A stretch of 64,000 bases of DNA from the NCBI GenBank assembly GCA_022818135.1, contig JAFMSR010000016.1, positions 8,324,918 to 8,388,917 on the forward strand, read 5' to 3'. Position 1 is the stretch's first letter, and every line of letters begins with the position of its first letter. Made by a program: the position numbers and the translations under genes. Under the pieces are notes generated by a model. The model did not search any database. It was not told where the DNA came from and was given only the letters and a program-made list of their open reading frames with translations. Shown here one piece after another: positions 1 through 12,400 of the stretch. Origin of the DNA: Saxidomus purpurata (Eukaryota > Mollusca > Bivalvia > Venerida > Veneridae).

Positions 1-361
1 TCTAGCGGAGGTCACTGTGACCTTGACCTTTGACCGACTGACCCAAAAATCAATAGGGATCATCTACATTTTGCAGAAAACTTTCTGAGCAAGTTTGATG
101 ATAGTGGAGTGAAAATTGTGACCTTTAGAGTGTTATCAACAAAAAGGCTATCAGAGGTCACTGTGACCTTGACCATTTGACCCACTGACTCCAGAAACAA
201 AGGGATCATTTACATGTTGCAGGGATCCTTATCAGCAAGTTTCACGAAAGTCAAATGAAAATTGCGACCTGTAGACCTTTATCAAGGAAAAGTTTAGGGA
301 CGGACGACGGGCAAATCACCATGACACAAGTTCTCCTGGACTTCGTTCAGTAGAACTAAAA
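1..361 (-). repeat. Tandem-unit repeat element, receptor-motif family (partial, cut by window edge)
   Basis: Two units about 146 bp apart each contain the palindrome AGGTCACTGTGACCT (9-23 and 155-169) followed by TGACC half-sites. The block ends near 361 in a hairpin-bearing tail (CTGGACTTCGTTCAG-like) that matches the right end of the larger array at 22200-23323. Read on the minus strand, this tail is the element's 5' end. The rest lies outside the window. Interspersed non-coding repeat; no ORF of note. Confidence 0.75.
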
Positions 362-737
362 GCAAAAGCGAACTGTGAAAACTTCTAGACAATGCTACAT
401 ATGAAATATCTAAACTTTTGGTCATGCAGTTGAAGAGTAAACTGTTTCAGTACTTGTGTATTACCTAAGGCAGGCAGGTTTCTCCGTCAACTTGAACCTT
501 GCATTGAAACGGATCAAGGGCAGATCAATACCAGGGTGCTTACGTCTTCCTTTTTAAAAAACCACCGCGAGGGTAAGGGGGGGAAAAAAAAAAAAGGGTG
601 AAAAAAAAAAAAACCCCCCAAAAAAAAAAAATAAGCTTAAGTCAAAAATATTGTATTCGCTATTCTACATGTAATATAACTTTACTATAATACAGACGCA
701 TGATCAAAATGCATAATGTTCTTTCAATATCAGCCTA
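362..737. other. Intergenic, with homopolymer-rich tract
   Basis: No gene seen. 565-632 is a run of alternating poly-A, poly-G and poly-C blocks that looks like low-complexity DNA or a consensus or assembly artefact; the rest is unremarkable. Confidence 0.6.
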
Positions 738-3700
738 ATACCCTCCCCAAAGTCAACTGCCCTCCCAAGAGTCCACTGCCCTTTCCAAGAGTCAACTGCC
801 CCTGCCCCCCCCACCCCACCAAAAGAGTCAACTACCCTCCCAAGAGTGAACTGCCCTTTCCAAGATTCAACTGCCCCTGCCCCCACCCCACCCAAAGAGT
901 CAACTACCCTCCCTAGAGTCAACTGCCCTCCCCAGAGTCAACTGCCCTCCCCAGCCTCAACTGCCCTCCACAGAGTCAACTGCCCTCCCCAGCCTCAACT
1001 GCCCTCCACAGAGTCAACTGCCCTCCCTAGCGTCAACTGCCCTCCCCAGAGTCAACTGTCCGCCCCAGAGTCAACTGCCCCCCACAGAGTCAAGTGCCCT
1101 CCACAGAGTCAAGTGCCCTCCCAGAGTCAACTGCCCTCCACAGAGTCAACTGCCCTCCCTAGAGTCAACTGCCCTCACTAGAGTCAACTGTCCTCCCTAG
1201 AGTCAACTGCCCTCCCCAGAGTCAACTGCCGTCCCCGGAGTCAACTGCCCTCCCCGGAGTCAACTGCCCTCCACAGAGTCAACTGCCCTCCATAGAGTCA
1301 ACTGCCCTCCACAGAGTCAACTGCCCTCCCCAGAGTCAACTGCCCTCCCCAGAGTCAAGTGCCCTCCACAGAGTCAACTGTCCTCCCAAGAGTCAACTGC
1401 CCTCCCCAGAGTCTACTGCCCTCCACAGAGTCAACTGTCCTCCCTTGAGTCAACTGCCTTCCCCAGAGTCAACTGCCTTCCACAGAGTCAACTGCCCTCC
1501 CCAGAGTCAACTGCCCTCCACAGAGTCAACTGTCCTCCCTAGAGTCAACTGCCCTCACAAGAGTCAACTGCTCTCCCCAGAGTCTACTGTCCTCCACACA
1601 GTCAACTGCCCTCCCAGAGTCAACTGCCCTCCACAGAGTCAACTGCCCTCCCCAGAGTCAACTGCCCTCCCCAGAGTCAAGTGCCCTCCACAGAGTCAAC
1701 TGTCCTCCCAAGAGTCAACTGCCCTCCCCAGAGTCTACTGCCCTCCACAGAGTCAACTGTCCTCCCTTGAGTCAACTGCCTTCCCCAGAGTCAACTGCCT
1801 TCCACAGAGTCAACTGCCCTCCCCAGAGTCAACTGCCCTCCACAGAGTCAACTGTCCTCCCTAGAGTCAACTGCCCTCACAAGAGTCAACTGCTCTCCCC
1901 AGAGTCTACTGTCCTCCACACAGTCAACTGCCCTCCCAGAGTCAACTGCCCTCCACAGAGTCAACTGCCCTCCATAGAGTCAACTGCCCTCCACAGAGTC
2001 AACCGTCCTCCCTAGAGTAAACTGCCCTCCCCAGAGTCAACTGCCCTCCCCGGAGTCAACTGCCCTCCACAGAGTCAACTGCCCTCCATAGCGTCAACTG
2101 CCCTCCACAGAGTCAACTGTCCTCCCCAGAGTCAACTGCCCTCCCCAGAGTCAAATGCCCTCCACAGAGTCAAGTGTCCTCCCTAGAGTCAACTGCACTC
2201 CCAAGAGTCAACTGCCCTCCCCAGAGTCTACTGCCCTCCACAGAGTCAACAGTCTTCCACAGAGTCAACTGCCCTCCACAGAGTCAACTGTCCCCCCTCG
2301 AGTCAACTGCCTTCCACAGAGGCAACTGCCCTCCACAGAGTCAACTGTCCTCCCCAGAGTCAACTGCCCTCCACAGAGTCAACTGTCCTCCCCAGAGTCA
2401 ACTGCCCTCCCAAGAGGCAACTGCCCTCCACAGAGTCAACTGTCCTCCCCAGAGTCAACTGCCCTCCACAGAGTCAACTGTCCTCCCCAGAGTCAACTGC
2501 CCTCCCAAGAGCCAACTGCCCTCCCCAGAGTCAACTGTCCTCCCTAGAGTCAACTGCCCTCCCAAGAGTCAACTGCCCTCCACAGAGTCAACTGCCCTCC
2601 ACAGAGTCAACTGTCCTCCCTTGAGTCAAGTGCCCTCCACAGAGTCAACTGTCCTCCCTAGAGTCAACTGCCCTCCCAAGAGTCAACTGCCCTCCCCAGA
2701 GTCAACTGTCCTCCCTAGAGTCAACTGCCCTCCCAAGAGTCAACTGCCCTCCACAGAGTCTACTGCCCTCCACAGAGTCAACTGTCCTCCCTAGAGTCAA
2801 GTGCCCTCCACAGAGTCAACTGCCCTCCACAGAGTCAACTGTCCTCCCTTGAGTCAAGTGCCCTCCCCAAAGTCAACTGCCCTCCACAGAGTCAACTGTC
2901 CTCCCCAGAGTCAACTGCCCTCCACAGAGTCAACTGTCCTCCCTAGAGTCAACTGCCCTCCCAAGAGTCAACTGCCCACCCCAGAGTCTACTGTCCTCCA
3001 CATAGTCAACTGCCCTCCCAGAGTCAACTGCCCTCCCCAGAGTCAAGTGCCCTCCCAGAATCAACTGCCCTCCCCAGAGTCAACTGCCCTCCACAGAGTC
3101 AACTGCCCTCCACAGAGTCAACTGTCCTCCCTAGAGTAAACTGCCCTCCCCTGAGTCAACTGCCCTCCCCAGAGTCAACTGCCCTCCCCTGAGTCAACTG
3201 CCCTCCACAGAGTCAACTGCCCTCCATAGAGTCAACTGCCCTCCGCAGAGTCAACTGTCCTCCCCAGAGTCAACTGCCCTCCCCAGAGTCAACTGCCCTC
3301 CACAGAGTCAACTGCCCTCCACAGAGTCAACTGCCCTCCACAGAGTCAACTGCCCTCCATAGAGTCAACTGCCCTCCGCAGAGTCAACTGTCCTCCCCAG
3401 AGTCAACTGCCCTCCCCAGAGTCAACTGCCCTCCCCAGAGTCAACTGCCCTCCACAGAGTCAACTGCCCTCCACAGAGTCAACTGTCCTCCCTAGAGTCA
3501 AATGCCCTCCCAAGAGTCAACTGCCCTCCCCAGAGTCTACTGCCCTCCACAGAGTCAACTGTCCTTCCTAGAGTCAACTGCCTTCCACAGAGTCAACTGC
3601 CCTCCACAGAGTCAACTGCCCTCCCCAGAGTCAACTGCCCTCCCCAGAGTCAACTGCCCTCCACAGAGTCAACTGCCCTCCCCAGAGTCAACTGCCCTCC

Positions 3701-4060
3701 ACAGAGTCAACTGCCCTCCCCAGAGTCAAGTGCCCTCCCCAGAGTCAACTGCCCTCCACAGAGTCAACTGCCCTCCACAGAGTCAACTGCCCTCCACATA
3801 GTCAACTGCCCTCCACATAGTCAACTGCCCTCCACATAGTCAACTGCCCTCCCCAGAGTCAAGTGCCCTCCCAGAGTCAACTGTCCTCCACATAGTCAAC
3901 TGCCCTCCTCGGAGTCAACTGCCCTCCCCAGAGTCAACTGCCCTCCACATAGTCAACTGCTCTCCCCAGAGTCAAGTGCCCTCCCCGGAGTCAACTGCCC
4001 TCCCCAGAGTCAAGTGCCCTCCACAGAGTCAACTGCCCTCCACAGAGTCAACTGCCCTGC
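738..4060. repeat. 19-bp minisatellite, about 170 units
   Basis: The unit is close to AGAGTCAACTGCCCTCCMC (19 bp), varying mainly at the last few bases and at T/C and T/A positions. Because 19 is not a multiple of 3, every frame cycles through the same 19-residue peptide (57 bp), which explains the many long but meaningless plus-strand ORFs (up to 206 codons). A higher-order repeat of about 322 bp is visible: the segment from about 1386 recurs from about 1708. Units contain CAACTG (E-box/Myb-type) and GAGTCA; a few (for example 1446-1452) contain a full TGAGTCA. No gene is supported here. Confidence 0.95.
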
Positions 4061-5107
4061 CCTATATTGTTACAACTATGTTGTACCAATACATTCACCT
4101 TGTTTGTTGTAGTCAGAATTAAGAAACGCTATTGCTGATTTGTTTCATTCAAATTCATAGGGAACGGGTAATTTCCTTGCTCAAATATTATAAGGGTCAT
4201 AACTCGGAACTTCTGAACCTCATTCTAAATATCCCTATGCTGCCAGCAATAGTTTCAGACGCGACGATGCTATGCAAATTGACAGAAAGCAATTAAAGAA
4301 AATGCCACTGACCCTTGTCATGCCACGGTGAATATTTAATATGCTCAAGCTATCAGCATAATATAGGGCAAATAAAAGGGTCGTGTTAAAATGGAAAATC
4401 AAACAATACTAACGTGTTCATTTCTGCCTGGAAGCAAACTGTTAAAGTGGCAGGATCTCTTTGAATTTACCGCTATTGTAAAACATTTATACTGATAAGA
4501 TATTGATAGAACCATGTTCTTTTGACTCTAAAACAATGTTGACCTACTCTTTTCTTTTGTATTCAATTCGTTTCGTCACGAAAAAGAGTTGCCACAAAAT
4601 CTTTCTTACTTTTTGCGATTTCATTGAAAAAATACTGCTCTATATTTCGAACATGTACATCGATTTAAAACATTTAGTTGGGAATTGTTTTGGTAAAAAT
4701 AAATGTCATTTCCGCCAGTAAGAAAACATAAGAGCTACTTGTAATTGTGGTCCTTGGACTTTAATGTACAATTAACACCAGTTGTTTTGTATGAACTAAT
4801 CATTACAAAACAATGCTTTGAAACAGGGAAATCCATCCATATGCAAAATCATCATCTTCATCTTTTTCTGATACAAAAGTCTAATTAACAATTAATGTCA
4901 ACCTTATTTAAATAAAGTATAACCTGGAACCCTTGAAAACTTTTGTGTATAATCATATTAGTAATTCTTATGCATAATATGTAATATTTGTTGCTACATA
5001 CATTTGTGCATATGTACCGTCGGCGGATATTTGCTCCTTGCCATATGCATAATATTATACTTTATTGACAATCTAACACAGACAGTTATGGTTTCGAGAG
5101 GTTACTC
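4061..5107. other. AT-rich intergenic DNA
   Basis: Short scattered ORFs only (for example 4503-4721), with no domain, splice or codon pattern that would support a gene. Confidence 0.6.
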
Positions 5108-5235
5108 CGGCCGCCTCTGTGGTCGAGTGGTTAGATTCGCTGACTTGAAATCACTGTAACCGCTCAGAGATTGGTACGGGCGTTCAACTCGTGCAACAAC
5201 AAAGAAATGTGTTCGCTGCGCGGACGAAAAACAAG
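5108..5235 (+). repeat. tRNA-derived SINE head
   Basis: A perfect RNA polymerase III box A (TGGTCGAGTGG, from about 5122) is followed by a box-B-like GTTCAACTC near 5185. The stretch TTCGCTGACTTGAAA is shared with a second copy near 18010. There is no convincing cloverleaf or acceptor stem, so this is a SINE and not a tRNA gene. Confidence 0.65.
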
Positions 5236-5631
5236 GAAATAAACTAGCAATGCCTAAACAAAAACAGCTGTATCATGCCTCATCAGACTGAGTGTATTTT
5301 GACAGTGCTACATCTTTTCTTTAATCAATGCACGCATATATAAGCCATAAAAATCTCTTGCAAAATGTATAATTGTTACACATAAGGTTCAAATATGTTA
5401 TGTATTTTGCATATTTTTGTTCTTTATGCGCGCATCAATCATTGAAAACAAACTAACGTTTCTTCAGTTCACGGATTTTATTTTGGCAAGAACTTACAAA
5501 CAAGTAACAACTGCATGTTGCACTGAATTCACCTCATTTGTACGTCGCAAGTTTCCATTAATTTTGTAATAGCATGGCTACTAAAACATGGAGACTTATA
5601 TAAAAGTACGATTGACCTACGTGTGATGTTT

Positions 5632-5895
5632 CCCATAATGAATGAATGAACGAATGGTGTTTCATGGCGCATTGACTTCGAAGGTCATAAGCGCGCATCA
5701 AAAATATTTCTGACGTGCGGCCACCTCCTTGATGGTTAAAGTCACCACTTGTATGGGTCTTCACAAAATCAACAGGGACATCAACTCACCAAGCCCATTA
5801 AGTCGCCTTTTACGATACACGCAGGGCGTAACCCACAGTAGTTGCAATTCTGGCACCTACACACTAAACCCCCTACCACTGGGGTATACCATAAT
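5632..5895 (-). repeat. SINE with GGCGACT-type core and (GAAT) tail
   Basis: On the minus strand it begins with a CAGTGGTAG-like head near 5885, carries the segment TCGTAAAAGGCGACTTAATG (about 5797-5816), and ends in a short ATTC/GAAT-type tail at 5632-5655. From general knowledge this architecture is common in SINEs of bivalves and gastropods. Subfamily not assigned. Confidence 0.6.
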
Positions 5896-6228
5896 AAAAA
5901 TGTCAACTTTTTCAAAAGGTGTACGTACAAATATTTTAATGGTTGGAACAAAATTCATTTTAACTCACAGCTGTATTGAGACATGGTAATCACATAATTA
6001 CGGTGGTGAAATGGAAATTTTGTTAAGGCGCACAATAACTTAAAGTTTGATGACTTACACCAATAAGCCATAAACATTTCTTGAATTAATATCGGAATGC
6101 ATTTGCTCTTTTGATACAATAGTAACCAAAATAAACCATCAAACACAATATTGTAGATACACAGAAACCTTTCTAATGAAAGGGAGCATCCTTTAGCCGC
6201 AACTAACTTAACATACAACATTGTGAAG

Positions 6229-6356
6229 GAGGAGAAGAAAAAGAAGTAAAAGAAGAAGGAGAGGAAGAAGATGGAGAAGAAGGAGAAGAAGAAGATGAAT
6301 GAATGAATGAATGAATGAATGAATGAATGAATGAATGAATGAATGAATGAATGAAT
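6229..6356. repeat. Purine-rich tract and (GAAT)n microsatellite
   Basis: 6229-6294 is a GAA/GGA-rich purine run; 6295-6356 is about 15 copies of GAAT. The overlapping minus-strand ORFs (Ser/Phe/His-rich) are translations of these repeats. Confidence 0.95.
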
Positions 6357-9300
6357 ATTATCAAATTGCAAGAAATCGGATAAAATCCACGAGTATGGCA
6401 TTTGAAACGATGTATAAAGATGTACATGTGTCTAAGGAACAATTTTCTGTCAAAGGAGTATACATGTATAGACATGCAAAAGTGACATATTTAACACCCC
6501 CTCTGAATTAAAATTATAAAAAAGATCAGCAGGGCAGACTCTAATTTAACTAAATAATTGTTAAATTGACTGATTGTTTCGTAACATACTTCAATTAGTT
6601 TTTGCTAAAATATTAATCTTCGCGTGAACTTATTATGACAGGGATTATGTTAAACGCCCTAACTTGTAAGGGCGTGTCCTCTTGCAATCCATATTCCCTA
6701 ATTTATGCCCACTGTTATTCATCATTAGAAATTTAGTTACGGAATCATTTTAGGCGGTAGCAACGGCCGGAATGGTTTGGGAATTTATTTAAATTGCTGA
6801 ATTTTCATAAATGGTATGTTTTGTCTATCAAAATGGTTGTAATAAAGTCGCGTTGACCAAATGTAATTGTTTATTAACAGTATGAAAGTTTTTTTTTAAT
6901 GTTTTGACATTTTGAATGTTACAAAATGTGAAATATCAAGTTTATGGTTCAGTTGAAAGTTTTGTATTGCAATGTGTCAACATAAAAACATTTTTTTACA
7001 GTGTATACATCTATTTTTGGTTGATGTATATTTTGTATACAAATTCATGAGTTTGCGAAGTTTTGGCTTGTGAAAAATTATTTTTATATCTAACAAGGCG
7101 TTTGCCATCTACTGTCAAGTCTATGTAAATTACTAACGGATTAACTATGATTGAAACAAATAAATATATTTAAAAATGCATGGTTAAACTCTTTACGGAA
7201 CTTAAAAAATAACTGACTGAATTAATTGCAGTAATTTGTATGCTGCGTGAACGCTGCTTCGCTCCAACTGATGTGTTGTTTTCATTTGACATTACACCAT
7301 CATAAGAGTTAAGATTTATTTCAGGTAGGATATTGTTGTACTTTTGTCAAATGCTGTAATTTGTATCGCCTCATTATCGTAATGAATTATGATACATAGA
7401 TTTTAAACATATTTCTAGATGTATGTATGTAAAAACATATCATTAACGTAACATTTCACGTGAAAATATGTAAATGATAGCATTTTTTTCTGTTACTTAT
7501 ACTAAATGAAATATGTTAGAAAATTGGTAATATTTGAATAAATTTGCATAATCTATGACAATAATATATAGCCTTCAAACTGATGCTCATATCTCTTTTC
7601 TATGTTTTATTTTACTATTTAAAGTGTTTTAGAAACTCGTAGTATTCAATTAGATAATAAGCAGATTCAGCAAAATTTCTTATGATTGTCAGTTATGTTA
7701 TAAAGTAATAAATCTCGCGAAACTATATGCTAATTAATAATATTGCACAGGATACGTGTTTTCGTTGGAGTTAACAGCAAAACTGGACTTAACTAATTGG
7801 TAAAAACTTGGTTTATATTGATATTAAATTCGTAGAACTACTTAATAAGCATATTCCAATCTACTAGTTGGGAGGTAGACATGGATTTAAAGGTCCAATA
7901 CTAAGGAAAGTGAAAATTCAAATACACTTTAAAAACACGAAATAAGTTATTTTTAATAACAAATGAAAGTTGGTAATGCAGAAATTCTAAATAAACCACA
8001 GTACATGTACAATTATTATACTATGCTTATGAAGAAAGTAAAAGACCTGGGTAGTCTTTTGTCGAATCACTGAGATTTCAACATAATAAACATACTTTTC
8101 TTCGTGTTCCAAAACTTTCTGTAAATTTTAACCTGACAGTCTTTATTTTTAGTGTCTTGCATAAGGTAATGCTGCCATGAAATATGTCACAATTTTCGTT
8201 AGCTACAGACCAGATCTTTTTTTATATGAAAATAAGAAAAATACTAAATGTTTCTAGTTTGTTTTTTTTTTGTATAGCAATTCTCAGTATAGTCGAAAGT
8301 TTCCCTCTGTTCCATTCCTACAAATCAGCACACTTAGTAGTGCACTGTAGAGTTTTAAAACGCTGACTTAAACTTAACTTCCGGTGAAATTTTTAATTTC
8401 CGGACACCATCTGAATGTCAGCAACACAGTCTTTATTTAGGGGGAGCGATACCATTCGTAATAAGCTCCATTAAGCCCCATATTAATAAAAAAAAATGTT
8501 TTGTTATATGATATAAAGTGAATCTACATTACTGTTCTGAAGTTTAAGAAAGAACTGATTTCTACTCACAGAAGGACGGACAATTCTACAGTTAAAAACA
8601 AAATATACGTTTCTTTTCCTGTTTAATATATCTAGAAAATTTATGCAAAAATCGTTTTTGACTATCGTAGAAAAAAATTGAAAATCCAACCTTTTTGTTA
8701 TATACGTCTATTTTCATTTAGATATGACAATAAAAGAAATCACTCAGAATAGCTCTTTTCTTGCGTGATTTTAAAGCATTTAAAGTCCCAGGATCTTATT
8801 TACGAATATCTCTTACTTTACCAAGAAAGATGTCTTACTGACAGAAATGATCTTTATTAGTACCAAAAACATTCCTTTGCATTTTAAATCATATTAGAAA
8901 TATAGTGCAGTGTTTGTTTTTCAATGATATTGCGAAAATAAGTAAGGCTTTTTGGAGAAACAACTTGAATACGAAAGAAAGGCATATATCAAGATTGTTT
9001 TAGAGTTAATAGAACATGGTTCTTTCAGTATCCTATAAAAGAAATTTAGCTACTATATCAGTGAATTCAAAGAGATCCTCGGATTTTAATCATCATTCTT
9101 TTTAAGGAAAATATAACTTTAAAACGTTTGGATTTTCAAGTACCTGATCTGTAGTGTATTCACCAACATAAAATACATGTTTCACGTTTTAATCACGTCG
9201 TCTAATTCGGAAGCTACTACATGTATGTAGATTTTTTAAATTGTGAATTAAAAGATCTAATCATTGCATCAATTCCCTATTGGCTGGCTGTGCTGTTAAC

Positions 9301-9406
9301 GCGACTTCCGGTGAATTTGTATTGCAAAATGAATCGCGAAAATTGGCGCGAAATTAAATCTTCTCTTGTACTGTTTAGCCCTGTTTCTTGTTTTCAGTTT
9401 GCAAAA
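6357..9406. other. AT-rich intergenic DNA upstream of the ZP gene
   Basis: Nothing gene-like recognised. The last few hundred bases must include the promoter and 5' UTR of the gene starting at 9407, but no TATA or initiator could be fixed with confidence. Confidence 0.55.
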
Positions 9407-12400
9407 ATGAGACTGCACCTCCTATCAACAGTTAGCTTCTTTTGTATTCTGGTATATGCAGGTACGTACACATATTCCTAATAGCAACATTAAAGTAAAC
9501 TAACTGCTTACTTTGTGTCAAATGCCTTATTTGCTTGTAATACTGTTAAAATTTCTGCTTTCCACTGACAGCGAAAGGGAGTAAGCTATTGGTAGTCCGG
9601 CGTCTTTGTGTGCGTTTGTTCGTGTGAGTTCGCCGTAAGTTAATCCTGCAAGTAAGTGTGTCTGCTTGTAATATACAAATAATAGAGTGATGCATTTGCA
9701 AATGGTTCAGCATTTTTCTAGCATAATTCTTATTCATTTCGTTTTTATCTCTTTTCGATAATCGAACGGTCTTTCCCTAAAGGACTCGGCGCATATTCAT
9801 GTTCTTTGGTTATAACAAGGTATATAACTCACAACAAACCTGAATTAGATATCTCGCTAATACATATAATGCAATTTGAGCAACGTTTGATTCAATATTC
9901 AATACTTGGTACATGGTATGAGGGTAGCTTTTATCGTATCATTCAAGAAAAACACATGTTTTAACTTCTGCCTAGCATGGTAGTCCGGCAGTGTGGGTCA
10001 TTGTTTCACCAAAAAGCATGTAAAAGTGTTTCATTTACACGATTTTGTCCACTGACTCACACAATTTTACTTTTTTGCGGATTAGAAACCAACTCCTCAC
10101 AGCGATTTGATTGGATGAGCTCCGTAAACCGCAATGGGAAATAATCGCTGCGGGGGCTAAGATCGGAAGGCAAAAGGCAACCCATTCCCTTCCTGTACTG
10201 TAGGACCATACATTATACATAAGCCACTTTGTTCCTATCACATCATTAATCATAAAAATAAAGACTTCTTTCATTGATAAACAATCATATGCACCTAATC
10301 AATTGACATAGAGATATACAAATTTTAATGGCCTGTCATATAAAACGTAATTATGTAAGCAAGCATCCTACATCACACATCAATGAATTAGTCAATCGTT
10401 ATTTAATTCAACTGCTTTGAAGCACATAGTTCAGCATAAATTGATCAATTATTATTTAATTAGTATTGTACTTTTTGCTTCATCATGCGTAATCCTTTAT
10501 GGTGTGACGTGTGTATGTAATGATTATACTTACCTCCGGAGAAGTAGAGTGCATAATTATGCATCATGCATTGATGATATAGTTCTGATTACTGGCTGCA
10601 AATTGTTTCCGGAATATAGCTCCAAAATCATCAATCGACAAACGAAATAATTGTTGATGTCACTTCGTCAAAGGTGAAGGTCACAGTAGACTTTTAAAGA
10701 TATGGTCAACGGAAGAATTTCTGTTCTTACAGATTCCAAACTTCATAACTTCATAAATGTATTTTATGGATGGATGACCCCTCCTGGTGATTTTTTTACT
10801 CATTACGCCTGCTGATTGCATCACACAAAGGGACTTCCATGCTACATGTCTATAATCATTTTGAGTCGCGGTTACTATCGGGTTTTCTCGTAATTTCTAT
10901 GACAACTTAAATATTAATCGTTTACTTTCTTAGCCGAAAATGAAAGAAAAAGTTCTGTGCTTTATACAGTGCAGTGTTTTACAGAAGAAAGAAAGTTGTC
11001 GGCCCATTATTACGGTACAGTCATGCATTTAGTGTCAACATGTGTTCGTGTTTTCTCATTACCGTTAAATACATTAAGGCAATAAAGGAATGTGCTTGTT
11101 TTTTTCATTGCAATTATCAGTATGTTAAAAATTAAAGATTTTTTTTAACAAATGAGAAGTTAGCAATATAAAGATTTTTTTTAACAAATGAGAAGTAAAA
11201 CAAATAGGTCCATCAACTTTGCATAAATGACATCACCTTTCACATTTCCTGTAAATCCAGTAGGTGTTAACTTTAGTAAAGGGGTAATAAGGTTGCGTAT
11301 AAACCTAATTGTCTAGACGTTTAAAGTTTTATTCATTCATGTATTTATAGTTTGTATATATTTACATAAATGGATGCTTACACCCATTCTTTATTATATC
11401 TATCTTAATATGAATATGTGGTTTATTTGAATGTTAATGGAAAGACATTGCTGATATGCCAAAAAACTCTAAACTTTACAACTCAAAGTTTTAAATTGAC
11501 ACTTCATGGTTTATGGATCGTACTCCATAGTCACTTACATTTAATGCAGATTATGGTAGCCAATGTGAAACATTTATTTTCTGTACTTTATAATTCGAGC
11601 TACCAACTTCAGTATTTCGAAGTGAGAAGATAAGAAATTAGACACGTGGAAGTTGAAAGTCAAATTTAAGGAAGTAAGGTACGGAGTAGAGGGAAAGAGA
11701 GTTGAAAGTCGGAAAGTTTGGATCAAATAGTACATGTATGTGATTCAATCATAGTGTCACGTTTTGGCCGCGCCGTTGTGTCCACGATTTGGAAATTTCA
11801 GCTGGGCGCCACGATGTGCAACGTTGTCGAGACGTGTTAGCCTGTCGCCTCGTTGTAGTCCCGCTGTGACATGACTGAGAGTGGACAACGAATATCAAAG
11901 TCGGGTTATGCCTCGCTGCCGCCGCGCTGTCGCATCGTTGTCGCCACGTTTTTCCACGCTGTGTCTCGTTATGCCTCGCTGCCACCACGCTGCAACCACT
12001 ATCAGCTATAACTCGTCGCGCACTGGCCTCGCAGACTTCTTTGCAGGAAATAGTGTTGTGGGCTACTCTGAATTAATACATTAGTAAGTAGTAGTTGTCT
12101 CAAGTGGCAAGGTGACAGAGAATGGCCGCAACTTTCAGACCAGGCTATAGCGCCTTCTTGAACCACCTGTCCTTCTTTAATCTTGGGGTCAGCCTGTCCA
12201 CCAGCTGAGGGAATAGAAGGGCGTCAGCTCTGAGGAAGTTCTTGAAGGCGGCCACAGACTCCCTCCTGGCCGAAATCCTCGCGTCACCGGAGCTAGTCCC
12301 TGCAGAACATTATGCGCGGGGCCCGCTCTCCCATTCTTCTATGCTCTTCCCTCTGGAGCAGCACTATATTTTTCAGCATGTTTTGGGTCAGGGCTAGGGT

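Noticed and set aside
738..4060. Series of Ser/Pro-rich plus-strand ORFs up to 206 codons
   Set aside because: They are translations of a 19-bp tandem repeat; all frames give the same peptide cycle and there is no gene structure.
5955..6475. Two long minus-strand ORFs rich in Ser, Phe and His/Ile
   Set aside because: Largely translations of the (GAAT)n and purine tracts.
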